A stretch of DNA of 64,000 bases from Pseudomonas sp. Irchel s3h17 (GTDB lineage: Bacteria; Pseudomonadota; Gammaproteobacteria; Pseudomonadales; Pseudomonadaceae). The notes beneath the pieces were generated by a model that saw only the letters and a list, made by a program, of their open reading frames with translations, was not told the origin of the DNA and did no database searches. How positions within the stretch are numbered: position 1 is the stretch's first letter; each line of letters begins with the position of its first letter. The DNA lies in NCBI RefSeq assembly GCF_900187505.1, contig NZ_FYDL01000009.1, positions 86,995-150,994 on the forward strand, read 5' to 3'. Below are positions 46,310 through 55,351 of the stretch, in pieces. A program made the translations under genes and the position numbers.

Positions 46310-46432
46310 GGGCAACCTCTGCGAGATTTCTTGCCAGCTTGCCCCGCAGCGATTAACAGCCCATGACAAAAATACGGCAGTCCGATGACAGCCCGAAACA
46401 GGGGGCGAGCGGTGTAAACTGCCGGTCTGCCT

Positions 46433-46698
46433 AGGGTCTGTTGACGTTTGGTGGCGAGCCGCGTTGCTGGGCCAACGTGGGCGAGGCAAGGCGCGGGATG
46501 CCGCCAATGGTTGTTCCCTTGGCAAATCCCGCAACGCCGCCTCGCCCACGTTGGCACGCAACCCGAAGGGACGGAGCCCGCTTGGTGCAGGGCTGCGTTA
46601 CTCGGAACTTATTTGGAACAACCAAACCGCGTTCCTCGCGCCTTGCCCTGCACCAAGCGGGCATCCGTCGCGGCCGCCACCAAACGTCAACAGACCCT
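46433..46698. mobile_element. 266-bp CTAG-bounded multi-palindromic element (full copy)
   Basis: The outer inverted repeats start CTAGGGTCTGTTGACGTTTG and are perfect over 26 bp including CTAG on each side. Inside are two further hairpins: 16 bp (46472-46487/46539-46554) and 17 bp (46577-46593/46645-46661). No coding capacity. An internally deleted 59-bp copy is at 28651-28709. The right boundary contributes to the ribosome-binding site of the next gene. The rest of the 400-bp gap holds no gene. Confidence 0.82.
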
Positions 46699-46709
46699 AG
46701 GAGACCGCG

Positions 46710-47465
46710 ATGAGACCGATCCTCACGCTACGCCACTACAGCCACGACTTGATCGTCCACAGCCACGACCACGCACAACTGGTGTTCGGCCTGTCGGGCG
46801 CGCTCGACTTCGAGGTCGGCGGCCGTGGCAGCCAGGTGGTGCAACAGAGCTTCGTGGTGGTGCCGTCCGGTGCCCACCACGCCTGTGGCAGTGCCAATGG
46901 CAGCCGTTGCCTGGTGCTGGATGTGCCGAGCGATCAATGGGTATCCCAGTCTCTGGGCGAGCACGCGGATGCCAGCCGTCGCCTGCTCGACACCCCCGGG
47001 CGCCTGCCGCTGGACGCTGGGCAAAGCCAGTTGGTGAGCTGGCTGGCGAGCAGCCCGGTGGGCGACCCGCTGATTGCCCAGCAGGGCGCCGTGTTGTTGC
47101 TTGCCAGCCTCAACAACGCCGCACCGAGCCCAATGGCCGGCAGGCGTCTGCCCTACGCCGCCCTCAATGCGCACATCGACCAATACGCCGCCTACCCGCT
47201 GCAAGTCGCCGACCTGGCGCGCGTTGCCGGACTGTCCAGTGCGCGGGTGCATGCACGCTTTGTCACCGAATGCGGGCAGACGCCCATGGACTACATCCGC
47301 AGCCGCCGCCTGCACATCGCCGTGAAGCTGTTGCGCGAAACCGCATTGCCCATCGGTGAAGTCGCCTTGCGGGTTGGCTATAGCTCGCAAAGCGCTTTCG
47401 CCGCCGTCACTCGCGAGTTCGGTGCCTCTCCCGGCAAACTGCGCCGAGCCGAGACAGAACGCTAG
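46710..47465 (+). CDS. AraC-family regulator with cupin N-domain
   Basis: 251 residues: an N-terminal cupin (about 5-80; HYSHDLIVHSHDHAQLVFGLSGALDFEVGG) and a C-terminal AraC HTH pair (about 155-248; PLQVADLARVAGLSSARVHARFVTECGQTPMDYIRSRRLHIAVKLLRETALPIGEVALRVGYSSQSAFAAVTREFG). The ribosome-binding AGGAG spans the end of the upstream mobile element (AG of CTAG plus GAG). It may regulate the downstream DMT exporter, which is on the same strand; this is inference. Confidence 0.9.
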   Translation: MRPILTLRHYSHDLIVHSHDHAQLVFGLSGALDFEVGGRGSQVVQQSFVVVPSGAHHACGSANGSRCLVLDVPSDQWVSQSLGEHADASRRLLDTPGRLPLDAGQSQLVSWLASSPVGDPLIAQQGAVLLLASLNNAAPSPMAGRRLPYAALNAHIDQYAAYPLQVADLARVAGLSSARVHARFVTECGQTPMDYIRSRRLHIAVKLLRETALPIGEVALRVGYSSQSAFAAVTREFGASPGKLRRAETER

Positions 47466-47526
47466 ACTGACGCTAAAAATCGCGAGTCTGGCGACAGACA
47501 CCCCTGTGGCCTGCGCTTTAAAGTGG

Positions 47527-47536
47527 CCCCATGCCC
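47527..47536. repeat. 10-bp target-site duplication, left copy
   Basis: CCCCATGCCC is repeated exactly at 47713-47722 around IS4-like MITE copy 2. Confidence 0.8.
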
Positions 47537-47712
47537 TAATGCCAGTCAGTTAAGAGAAATAAAGCCGAACACGAAACCCGTGGCGAGGGAGCTTGCTCCC
47601 GCTGGGCTGCGCAGCAGCCCCAAAACAGGGCCGCTTTGCGCCCCAGCGGGAGCAAGCTCCCTCGCCACGTGTTCTATGTTCGGCTGGTCTTTGGCTTAAC
47701 TGATCGGCATTA
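47537..47712. mobile_element. 176-bp IS4-like MITE carrying a REPIN (copy 2)
   Basis: Same length and the same left end as copy 1 at 39315-39490, with 18-bp IS4-like terminal repeats. The central REPIN core (47580-47668) is the reverse complement of copy 1. It is inserted between the AraC regulator and the DMT exporter. Confidence 0.85.
47580..47668. repeat. REPIN within IS4-like MITE copy 2
   Basis: 89 bp, the same length as in copy 1. The core reads CTGGGCTGCGCAGCAGCCCC from the left, whereas copy 1 has this sequence (with two substitutions across the 45-bp core) only on the opposite strand. Confidence 0.88.
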
Positions 47713-47722
47713 CCCCATGCCC
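47713..47722. repeat. 10-bp target-site duplication, right copy
   Basis: CCCCATGCCC, identical to 47527-47536. Confidence 0.8.
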
Positions 47723-47745
47723 GTGTCTTCGTATTAAGGATTGCA

Positions 47746-48639
47746 ATGACTCCGCGTACCGCCCTTGGCGCCCTGCATATCGGCGCACTGATGTTTGGCC
47801 TGACCGGTGTGTTCGGCAAACTCGCCGCCGCCTCCCCCGCCATCATCGTCTTCGGTCGGGCGGCCTTCGCTGTGATTGCCCTGGCCTGCTTCGCCCGTTT
47901 CGCCAGCAACACCGGCTGGCAGAAAATGCGCGCCGTGGACACCCGCCGCCTGCTGCTCAGCGGTCTGCTGCTGGCCGCGCACTGGGTGAGTTTCTTCATT
48001 GCGGTGAAGGTTGCCGGCGTGGCGATTGCGACTCTGGGGTTTGCCAGCTTCCCGGCGTTCACCGTAATCCTGGAGGGCTTGATCTTCCGCGAGCGAATCC
48101 GCGCCAACGAAATACTGCTGGTGGTCCTGGTGAGCATTGGCCTGGTGCTGGTCACCCCGGCCTTCGACCTGGCCAGCGAAGCCACCACCGGCCTGCTCTG
48201 GGCCGTGGGCTCGGGCCTGCTGTTCGCCCTGCTGTCGTTGACCAACCGTGCCAGTTCCGGACGCATTCCGGCGGTACAGGCGGCGCTGTGCCAGAACGTG
48301 GTCGTTGCACTGTGCCTGCTGCCGGTGGCGGCGCCTGGCTTGAGTGAGGTTCGCGCTCTCGACTGGCTGTGGATTGGCCTGCTTGGGGTGTTCTGTACCG
48401 GCCTCGCCCACAGCCTGTTCGTCGCCAGCCTGGCAGTGATCAAGGCACGCACGGCGGCGGTGGTGTTCGCCCTGGAGCCGGTTTACGGGATCACCGTGGC
48501 GTGGCTGCTGTTCGGCGAGAACCCGACGCTGCGGATGCTGATCGGCGGTGCGCTGATCATCGTCGCCATCGTGGTTTCCAGCAGCCTGTCGGGGAGTTCA
48601 GGCAACAAGGCCGTGTCCGCAGAAACGGTCCCTCACTGA
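47746..48639 (+). CDS. EamA/DMT-family exporter
   Basis: The 297-residue protein has ten hydrophobic segments and two EamA repeats (GALMFGLTGVFGKLA... and AVGSGLLFALLSLTNR...), with the second-repeat end ALEPVYGITVAWLLFGENPTLRMLIGGALIIVAIVV. AAGGA precedes ATG. These proteins export amino acids or metabolites; the substrate is unknown. Its last 7 bp overlap the convergent SelW-like gene. Confidence 0.9.
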   Translation: MTPRTALGALHIGALMFGLTGVFGKLAAASPAIIVFGRAAFAVIALACFARFASNTGWQKMRAVDTRRLLLSGLLLAAHWVSFFIAVKVAGVAIATLGFASFPAFTVILEGLIFRERIRANEILLVVLVSIGLVLVTPAFDLASEATTGLLWAVGSGLLFALLSLTNRASSGRIPAVQAALCQNVVVALCLLPVAAPGLSEVRALDWLWIGLLGVFCTGLAHSLFVASLAVIKARTAAVVFALEPVYGITVAWLLFGENPTLRMLIGGALIIVAIVVSSSLSGSSGNKAVSAETVPH

Positions 48640-48920
48640 GTCCTGTCGCTGTGACCCAGATCGCGCCCGGGATCGATCTGGTCGCGTACCCGCTGCTTGA
48701 GGACCTTGGCCTCCGGGAAACCACCGTCGGCCTTGCGCTCCCAGATCTGCACGCCGTCGCAGCTGATCTGGAACACGCCGCCGGTTCCCGGCACCAGGGA
48801 CACTTTGCCCAGGTCGTCAGCGAAAGTGCTGAGCAGCTCCTGGGCCAGCCAGGCGGCGCGCAACAGCCATTGGCATTGCGTGCAATAGGTGATGACTACT
48901 TCCGGTTTGCTGACGGTCAT
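48633..48920 (-). CDS. SelT/SelW/SelH-family CxxC protein
   Basis: The ATG at 48920 gives 95 residues with the thioredoxin-like motif TYCTQCQW near the N-terminus and GTGGVFQISCDGVQIWERKADGGFPEAKVLKQRVRD, typical of the Rdx/SelW family. Here both redox positions are Cys, so no selenocysteine is needed. The role is probably thiol redox; details are unknown. It is divergent from plpD by 70 bp. Confidence 0.9.
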   Translation of the reverse strand: MTVSKPEVVITYCTQCQWLLRAAWLAQELLSTFADDLGKVSLVPGTGGVFQISCDGVQIWERKADGGFPEAKVLKQRVRDQIDPGRDLGHSDRTQ

Positions 48921-48990
48921 GACGCGCGAAACTCCTGAGGTCGGTGGCGTCGCTATAATAACCGCCTTTACCGTTCGCCCGAGATTGCCG

Positions 48991-51180
48991 ATGCGCCGCC
49001 TGTTGTCCTGCCTGTTGCTGTGCCTGATGCCCTTGTTCGTGCTTGCCGAGCAAGCGCCACGGCCGAAAATCGGCCTGGTACTGTCGGGCGGTGCCGCGCG
49101 CGGCCTGGCCCATATCGGCGTGCTCAAGGCGCTGGAGGAGCAAGGCATCAAGATTGACGCGATCGCCGGCACCAGCATGGGGGCGGTCATTGGCGGCCTG
49201 TATGCCTCGGGTTACAAGATCGACGAACTGGAAAAACTGGCCCTGGGCATCGACTGGCAGCAGGCACTGTCCGACGCACCACCCCGCGCCGACATACCGT
49301 TTCGCCGTAAACAGGATGACCGCGATTTTCTGGTCAAGCAGCAGCTGAGCTTTCGCGATGACGGCAGCCTCGGCCTGCCGCTGGGGGTGATCCAGGGGCA
49401 GAACCTGACGCTGCTGCTCGAAAGCCTGCTGGCTCACACCAGCGATACCCGGGACTTCGACAAGCTACCGATTCCCTTCCGCGCGGTGGCGACCGATATC
49501 GCCAGCGGCGAGAAGGTGGTATTTCGCAAGGGCCACCTGCCCCAGGTGATTCGCGCCAGCATGTCGATACCGGCCGTGTTCGCCCCGGTCGAACTCGACG
49601 GTCGCCTGCTGGTGGACGGCGGCATGACCGACAATATTCCGTTGGACGTGGCCCGCGAGATGGGCGTCGACCTCGCCATCGTGGTCGACATCGGCACCCC
49701 GCTGCGCACCCGCAAGCAGATGACGTCGGTGGTCGACGTGCTGAACCAGTCGATCACCCTCATGACCCGCCGCAACTCCGAAGAACAACTGGCCACCCTG
49801 CACAAGGACGACATACTGGTCCAGCCACCACTGGCCAGTTTTGGCGTCACCGATTTCGGCAAGGCCCGGGAGATGATCGATGCCGGCTATCGCGCCACGC
49901 GCCTCCTCGACGCACGCCTCGCCGCCCTGGGCCCCGCCACACCGGAGGATGCCGAACTGACCGCGGCCCGGGCACCCGGTCAGCGCACGCCCGTCATCAA
50001 TACCATCCGGGTTGAAAACGATTCGAAAGTCGGCGACGACGTGATCCGCTACTACATTCGGCAGAAGGTCGGCGAACCGCTGGACATCGGCCGATTGCAA
50101 ACCGACATGGGCACGCTGTATGGCCTGGACTACTTCGACCTGGTGCAGTACCGCGTGGTCCACAAGGGACAGGATCACACGCTGGTGATCCGCGCACGCG
50201 GCAAACGCACGGGCACCGACTACCTGCGCCTGGGGCTGAACCTGTCCGACGACATGAAGGGCGACAGCGCCTTCAACATTGGCGCCAGCTACCGCGTGAA
50301 CGGTATCAACAGCCTCGGCGCGGAATGGCTGACCCGTGCTCAGATCGGTGACCAGCAAGAGCTGTACACCGAGTTCTACCAGCCACTGGACGTGGGGTCG
50401 CGCTACTTCATTGCGCCCTATGCCGCCATCGAATCGCAAAACGTGGAAGCCATCCTGGAAAACGACCCGATTGCCGAGTATCGCCTTGAGCGCTATGGCT
50501 TTGGCCTGAACCTGGGGCGGCAGATCGGCAACAGTGGCGAGATTCGCCTGGGCGTCGGCGAAGCCTGGGGCAATGCGGATGTGCGCATTGGCGACCAGAG
50601 CCTGCCCAGCGAGAGCTTCAACGAAGGGTTCTATGAGCTCAAGTACTCGTTCGACTCACTGGACAACGTCTACTTCCCCCATGCCGGCGAAGACATTGGC
50701 CTGTCCTTCCGCGAGTTCGAACCCGGGCTGGGTTCCGACAGCCGTTACCGACAGTGGGATTTCAAACTGGACAAGGCCCTGAGCTTCGGCCCGGACACGT
50801 ACGTCTTTGGCGGTCGCTACGGACGCACCCTGGATACCGCCGACGTGGTCACGTCCAGCTTCGTGCTGGGCGGTGCCCGGCAACTGTCGGGCTTTCGCCA
50901 GGATTCGATTTCCGGCCAGAACGTCAGCCTGACTCGCGCCATCTACTACCGTCGCCTGACGCCGCGCGCCTACCTGCCGCTGGACTTCCCGCTGTACCTG
51001 GGGGCATCGCTGGAGCGCGGTCGGGCCTGGAACAACGACAACGAATTCGACAGTGGGTACATCAACGCGGCCAGCGTGTTCTTCGGTTTCGATACGCCCC
51101 TGGGGCCGCTGAACTTCAGTTATGGCTTCAACGATGAAGACGAACAAGCGATCTACATGAACCTTGGGCAAACGTTCTGA
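48991..51180 (+). CDS. plpD: PlpD-like patatin phospholipase autotransporter (type Vd)
   Basis: The ATG at 48991 gives 729 residues. After a signal peptide (about 1-19), a patatin domain (about 25-300) has the oxyanion loop GGAARG, the nucleophile S62 in GTSMG and D209 in VDGG. A POTRA-like segment (about 330-400) follows, then a 16-strand beta-barrel of the BamA/TpsB type (about 400-729) ending in Phe. P. aeruginosa PlpD has the same length and layout: a secreted lipase released through its own barrel. Confidence 0.93.
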   Translation: MRRLLSCLLLCLMPLFVLAEQAPRPKIGLVLSGGAARGLAHIGVLKALEEQGIKIDAIAGTSMGAVIGGLYASGYKIDELEKLALGIDWQQALSDAPPRADIPFRRKQDDRDFLVKQQLSFRDDGSLGLPLGVIQGQNLTLLLESLLAHTSDTRDFDKLPIPFRAVATDIASGEKVVFRKGHLPQVIRASMSIPAVFAPVELDGRLLVDGGMTDNIPLDVAREMGVDLAIVVDIGTPLRTRKQMTSVVDVLNQSITLMTRRNSEEQLATLHKDDILVQPPLASFGVTDFGKAREMIDAGYRATRLLDARLAALGPATPEDAELTAARAPGQRTPVINTIRVENDSKVGDDVIRYYIRQKVGEPLDIGRLQTDMGTLYGLDYFDLVQYRVVHKGQDHTLVIRARGKRTGTDYLRLGLNLSDDMKGDSAFNIGASYRVNGINSLGAEWLTRAQIGDQQELYTEFYQPLDVGSRYFIAPYAAIESQNVEAILENDPIAEYRLERYGFGLNLGRQIGNSGEIRLGVGEAWGNADVRIGDQSLPSESFNEGFYELKYSFDSLDNVYFPHAGEDIGLSFREFEPGLGSDSRYRQWDFKLDKALSFGPDTYVFGGRYGRTLDTADVVTSSFVLGGARQLSGFRQDSISGQNVSLTRAIYYRRLTPRAYLPLDFPLYLGASLERGRAWNNDNEFDSGYINAASVFFGFDTPLGPLNFSYGFNDEDEQAIYMNLGQTF

Positions 51181-51225
51181 TCCGTGGCCAGGCATAGCGC
51201 CTGCCGCCCAGCGCCGGCTTGCCGC

Positions 51226-52266
51226 CTAGATCGCGGTGGGCCTTGCGGGAGCCGGCGCACTGTCGAACGGATGGATCAGCTCCCACTGCAGGTCCATCGA
51301 CAGGTCGTCGTTTTTCAACGGCAACCGGTCCGCCGTATCCGGGACAATGGGCGCTACCGAGCGCTCGACCAATGGCCTGGGCTCGATCACTGGCAGCGGT
51401 TGATGAGGGACATCAGGCTCCGGCAGATCCACCGCCTGCCGTTGTCGACGACGTAAAATCAGCCCCAGTGACAACAGCCCGCCAAACCCCGCCAAGGCAG
51501 CCAGCCGCCACGGCGTCGAGTCGTTGCCGCTCTCGCTCAACGGGGCAACTGCGACGGGCAAGGGTGCGACCGACTCGGGCCGAGGTTGCCGGGCTGCAGC
51601 CAATTGCGCCTGCAGTTCGCTGAACTGCTGGTGCTGACGGTCGATTTGATCATCCCGGGTTTGCAAGCGGGCGCGCAACTCATCGATGGAGTGCTGCAAC
51701 TGCTGGTTCTGCAGAACGCTGGCGGCCAGTTGTTCCTGTGTCGGATCAACCACCCCAGGCATGACTGGGGGCTGGGCCGGTACGACATCTTCGGCGGGCG
51801 AGCGCGCTACCGGGACAGGCTCGACGCCAGCCAACGGCACGATCCCCGGGGAACCCGGAGGATCGATCAGCACGGTGTACTCGCGCACCACTCGGCCTTG
51901 GGGCTGGTCGAGTTGCAGCAGAAAATTCAGGAAGGGTTCATTGACGGGTTTGTTGGAGGTCACCCGAATCACGCTGCGTTCGCCGCGCAACACCGGTGTG
52001 AAGCGAAGATCGTCGAGCAGGCCCGGCCGCTCGATACCCGCACGATTGAACTCATCGGCAGTGGCCAGGCTGACCGACAACTCGCCTTCGGCCAGTGCCT
52101 GCGCATCGAGCAGTGCAATCTCTGCCACGAGGGGCTGGTTCAACGCCGAGTGCAGGGAGATTTCGCCCAATCCCAACGCTGGCGTCGCCGTCGAGTAACA
52201 CAGCACGCCACTGGTCAGAACCCCATGCAGGTAATGCCGCCACGCGGCCGGAAAACACTTGAACAT
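51226..52266 (-). CDS. Short FimV-like protein (FimV N-terminal domain plus membrane anchor)
   Basis: The ATG at 52266 (AGGGG 7 nt upstream) gives 346 residues. A signal peptide is followed by the FimV/HubP N-domain (GLGEISLHSALNQPLVAEIALLDA), a Pro-rich stretch, a coiled coil (about 190-235), one membrane segment (about 255-275) and a short cytosolic tail. Full-length FimV (about 900 residues) has a long acidic cytosolic part with TPR repeats, absent here. It is therefore a paralogue, perhaps organising the cell pole. It has no pilus genes nearby. Confidence 0.78.
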   Translation of the reverse strand: MFKCFPAAWRHYLHGVLTSGVLCYSTATPALGLGEISLHSALNQPLVAEIALLDAQALAEGELSVSLATADEFNRAGIERPGLLDDLRFTPVLRGERSVIRVTSNKPVNEPFLNFLLQLDQPQGRVVREYTVLIDPPGSPGIVPLAGVEPVPVARSPAEDVVPAQPPVMPGVVDPTQEQLAASVLQNQQLQHSIDELRARLQTRDDQIDRQHQQFSELQAQLAAARQPRPESVAPLPVAVAPLSESGNDSTPWRLAALAGFGGLLSLGLILRRRQRQAVDLPEPDVPHQPLPVIEPRPLVERSVAPIVPDTADRLPLKNDDLSMDLQWELIHPFDSAPAPARPTAI

Positions 52267-52393
52267 GAACATCCCCTGGAAAACCGGAACCACCCGTGCG
52301 TATTCGCACAGGCTGTACGAACACGTTATTGCCAGGTAGTTCTTATAGTTTGCCCAAGGGGGGTGTCTCAAACATCTGCCGGGGGGATATACC

Positions 52394-52828
52394 TCAGGAT
52401 TTTTCGAGATTGGCCAGGATATGCCCGTGAACCCGCATGCACACCTTCAAATCCGCCTCGTCGACGCCGGCGAACAGTTCGTGGCGCAAGGCGGTGGCAA
52501 TGGTTTCAATTTGTTCGATCAACGGACGGGCCGAGGGGCAGAGGACGATTTTTTTCGCCCGGCGGTCTTCTACCACCGCCTGGCGCTGCACCAGCCCCTG
52601 GGTTTCCAGACTGTCGAGCAACCGCGCCAGGGTCGGGCCTTCAACCCCCACGCTTTGCGCCAATTCCCGTTGGGTGGGGGCCTGCTCGAAACGCGCCAGG
52701 TGCAACAGCACCAGCCAACGTGCCTGGGACAGGCCCAGGCCGGCGAGACGACGATCCAGTTCGGCGCGCCAGCCGCGAGACATCTGCGCCAACTGCATGC
52801 CAAAACGGTGCTGATCGGTTAACGGCAT
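52394..52828 (-). CDS. MarR/SlyA-family transcription regulator
   Basis: The 144-residue winged-helix protein has LGLSQARWLVLLHLARFEQAPTQRELAQSVGVEGPTLARLLDSLETQGLVQRQAVVEDRRAKKIVLCPSARPLIEQIE, with the conserved wing DRRAK. Such regulators dimerise on palindromes and respond to small phenolics or oxidants. A candidate operator CTAATTATTAG lies 32 bp upstream. No same-strand partner gene suggests its target. Confidence 0.9.
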   Translation of the reverse strand: MPLTDQHRFGMQLAQMSRGWRAELDRRLAGLGLSQARWLVLLHLARFEQAPTQRELAQSVGVEGPTLARLLDSLETQGLVQRQAVVEDRRAKKIVLCPSARPLIEQIETIATALRHELFAGVDEADLKVCMRVHGHILANLEKS

Positions 52829-52859
52829 AAAAAACTCATGATTAGACTGAAATAGAAAA

Positions 52860-52870
52860 CTAATTATTAG
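52860..52870. promoter_or_regulatory. Candidate MarR operator
   Basis: CTAATTATTAG is a perfect 5-bp inverted repeat around one base, in an AT-rich patch just upstream of the MarR gene, consistent with autoregulation. Confidence 0.4.
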
Positions 52871-52944
52871 TCAGCTAAGCATGACCCTCGACACGAAGCA
52901 AGGGCGCCTATGTACTGAATCGTTACATCATCGAACGTGTTTGT

Positions 52945-55071
52945 TCACATTTCGAACTCTGACTGCAGGGCCGCCCTCACGCAGTACAACACGCCTTCAG
53001 GAACCCGCCCGGCGAACACGCCAGCGACCTCGGCCACGGGCGGCAACTCGCCCTCGCCGTCCAGGAACGCATCCTGGACTTCACCCAGCAGGTCCTCCGG
53101 CAGATCCAGCGCCTGTTCCAGCGACAGTTGCTGCTTGCCAATGGCCTCGGCGAGCATCGTGTAGACGTTCTTTTCCGAACACTGCAGTTGACCGGCAATC
53201 TGCACGGGTGTCATGCCGGCACGGGCCAGGGTAATCAGTTCGTGGCGCAGGTCGGCCACCACTTTCGGTGCCTCGGCCTGACCGCCCAGGACCTCGAGGA
53301 ACGCGTCGCCATAGCGCTCCAGCTTGCGCGCGCCGACACCGCTGACCCTGGCCATTTCCGCCAGGGTGCCGGGTTGACTGCGGAGCATTTCCAGCAAGGT
53401 GGAATCGGGGAAGATGACGTAAGGCGGCACACCGTGTTCTTCGGCGAGCTTGCGACGCAGGGCGCGCAGGGCTTCCCACTGCTCGCGCTCTTCCAGGCGC
53501 ACCAGTTGGCTGGCCTGGCTGGTACTGCTCTTGGCGGTGGTTTGCGGCTTGAGGTCGCGACGCAGTTCAAGGGTCACTTCGCCCTTGAGTAGCGGCCGGC
53601 AACTGTCGCTCAATCGCAGGCCGCCGTAGCCTTCCAGGTCGATGTCGGCCAGGCCGCGCGCCACCAGTTGCCGGAACAGCGAGCGCCACTCACTTTCTGC
53701 CCGCGCCTTGCCGACGCCGAACACCGACAAGTGCTGATGACCGGCGCTACGCACCTTTTCGTTGTCCTTGCCCAGCAGCACTTCCACCAGATGCCCGACG
53801 CCATAGCGCTGACCGGTACGGTAGATCGTCGACAAGGCCTGACGGGCCGGTTCGGTCGCATCCCAGGTCTGCACACCGTCGACACAGTTGTCGCAGTGGC
53901 CGCAGGGCTGGGGCATGTCTTCATCGAAATAGGCCAGCAAGGTCTGGCGGCGGCAACGGGTTTCTTCACACAGCGAGAGCATGGCGTCGAGCTTGTGCTG
54001 CTCCAGGCGCTTGTGACGCTCGTCACCTTCGGAATTTTGCAGCATCTGCTTGAGCATCAGCACGTCCTGCAGGCCGTAGGCCATCCAGGCGTCCGCCGGC
54101 AGGCCGTCACGCCCCGCCCGGCCGGTTTCCTGGTAGTACGCCTCAAGGGACTTGGGCAAGTCCAGGTGCGCGACAAATCGCACGTTGGGCTTGTCGATGC
54201 CCATGCCGAACGCCACGGTGGCCACCATGATCAGGCCTTCCTCGTTGAGGAAGCGCTTCTGGTGATGGGCCCGCACGTCATTGGCCAAGCCGGCGTGGTA
54301 CGGCAATGCCGGGTAGCCCTGCTCGCAGAGGAACGCCGCCACTTCGTCGACTTTCTTGCGCGACAGGCAATAGACGATGCCCGCATCGCTGCGGCGCTCG
54401 GAAAGGAACGCGAGCAATTGCTTGCGCGGCTGCTCCTTGGGCACGATGCGATAGAAGATGTTCGGCCGGTCGAAACTCGACAGGAAGCGCTCGGCGTCCT
54501 GCAGGTGCAGGCGCGTGACGATCTCTTCGCGGGTCCGCTTGTCGGCGGTGGCGGTCAGGGCGATGCGCGGTACATGGGGAAACAGCTCGGCCAACTGGCC
54601 CAGTTGCAGGTATTCGGGGCGGAAGTCGTGGCCCCATTGCGAAACGCAGTGGGCTTCGTCGATGGCGAACAGCGCAATATCAAGGCTTTGCAGGAACGCC
54701 AGCATGCGTGGCTGGACCAGGCGTTCTGGCGCCAGGTAGAGCATTTTCACTTCGCCACGCTTGATCCGTACGGCCAGGTGACGTTGCTGCTCGGGGCTCA
54801 GGGTCGAATTCAGGGCCGCGGCGGCAACACCCAGCTCGTCCAGGGTCGCGACCTGATCGTCCATCAGGGCAATCAACGGCGAAACCACGACAGCCAGGCC
54901 TTCGCGCAGCAGTGCCGGCACCTGGAAACACAAGGATTTGCCGCCACCGGTAGGCATCAGCACCAGGGCGTCGCCGCCGCTGGCCACGCGCTCAATAATG
55001 GCACCCTGGCGGCCACGAAAACTGTCGTAGCCGAAGATGTCCTTGAGGACGCGCTGAGCCTGATCGAGCAT
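52945..55071 (-). CDS. recQ: RecQ ATP-dependent DNA helicase
   Basis: The ATG at 55071 (GGAG 6 nt upstream) gives 708 residues. The helicase core has Walker A at 40-46 (PTGGGKS), DEAH in [20 protein letters not shown], and motif VI (ETGRAGRDG). A zinc-binding RQC region (CEETRCRR...CGHCDNC) and an HRDC domain (about 520-600) follow, plus a further C-terminal extension with a helix-turn-helix-like segment (about 625-700). It unwinds 3' overhang substrates in recombination and replication restart. Confidence 0.96.
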   Translation of the reverse strand: MLDQAQRVLKDIFGYDSFRGRQGAIIERVASGGDALVLMPTGGGKSLCFQVPALLREGLAVVVSPLIALMDDQVATLDELGVAAAALNSTLSPEQQRHLAVRIKRGEVKMLYLAPERLVQPRMLAFLQSLDIALFAIDEAHCVSQWGHDFRPEYLQLGQLAELFPHVPRIALTATADKRTREEIVTRLHLQDAERFLSSFDRPNIFYRIVPKEQPRKQLLAFLSERRSDAGIVYCLSRKKVDEVAAFLCEQGYPALPYHAGLANDVRAHHQKRFLNEEGLIMVATVAFGMGIDKPNVRFVAHLDLPKSLEAYYQETGRAGRDGLPADAWMAYGLQDVLMLKQMLQNSEGDERHKRLEQHKLDAMLSLCEETRCRRQTLLAYFDEDMPQPCGHCDNCVDGVQTWDATEPARQALSTIYRTGQRYGVGHLVEVLLGKDNEKVRSAGHQHLSVFGVGKARAESEWRSLFRQLVARGLADIDLEGYGGLRLSDSCRPLLKGEVTLELRRDLKPQTTAKSSTSQASQLVRLEEREQWEALRALRRKLAEEHGVPPYVIFPDSTLLEMLRSQPGTLAEMARVSGVGARKLERYGDAFLEVLGGQAEAPKVVADLRHELITLARAGMTPVQIAGQLQCSEKNVYTMLAEAIGKQQLSLEQALDLPEDLLGEVQDAFLDGEGELPPVAEVAGVFAGRVPEGVLYCVRAALQSEFEM

Positions 55072-55351
55072 GAAAAACTCCAAATGGTGCTGAATATCCC
55101 TGGGTACAGGCTGGATCAAAAAACCGCGTTGTTCACGGACAGATCCGTAAGCGGATTTGTCCCGGGTGATAGCGGTGCCTGCAGGGCTTTGCAAAACGCG
55201 CGAGTATACCCGACCGGCCCCGGAGGCTGTTGAGGTTTGCCCCTCGTGCGACGAATGCCCGTGCAATGCAGGCAAATCCGCCACGCGGCTGGCCTGAGCG
55301 CTCAAGAACGCCTAGAATTGGTCATCGTATATTCCCAAGGTAGCCCTCCCA

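Noticed and set aside
46310..46561. N-terminal extension of the metallophosphoesterase
   Set aside because: The extension runs into the 266-bp mobile element, and a proper ribosome-binding site and family-typical start are at 46309.
39358..47668. REP palindromes considered as a CRISPR array
   Set aside because: They are single or paired inverted units kilobases apart, with no regular spacing, spacers or cas genes.
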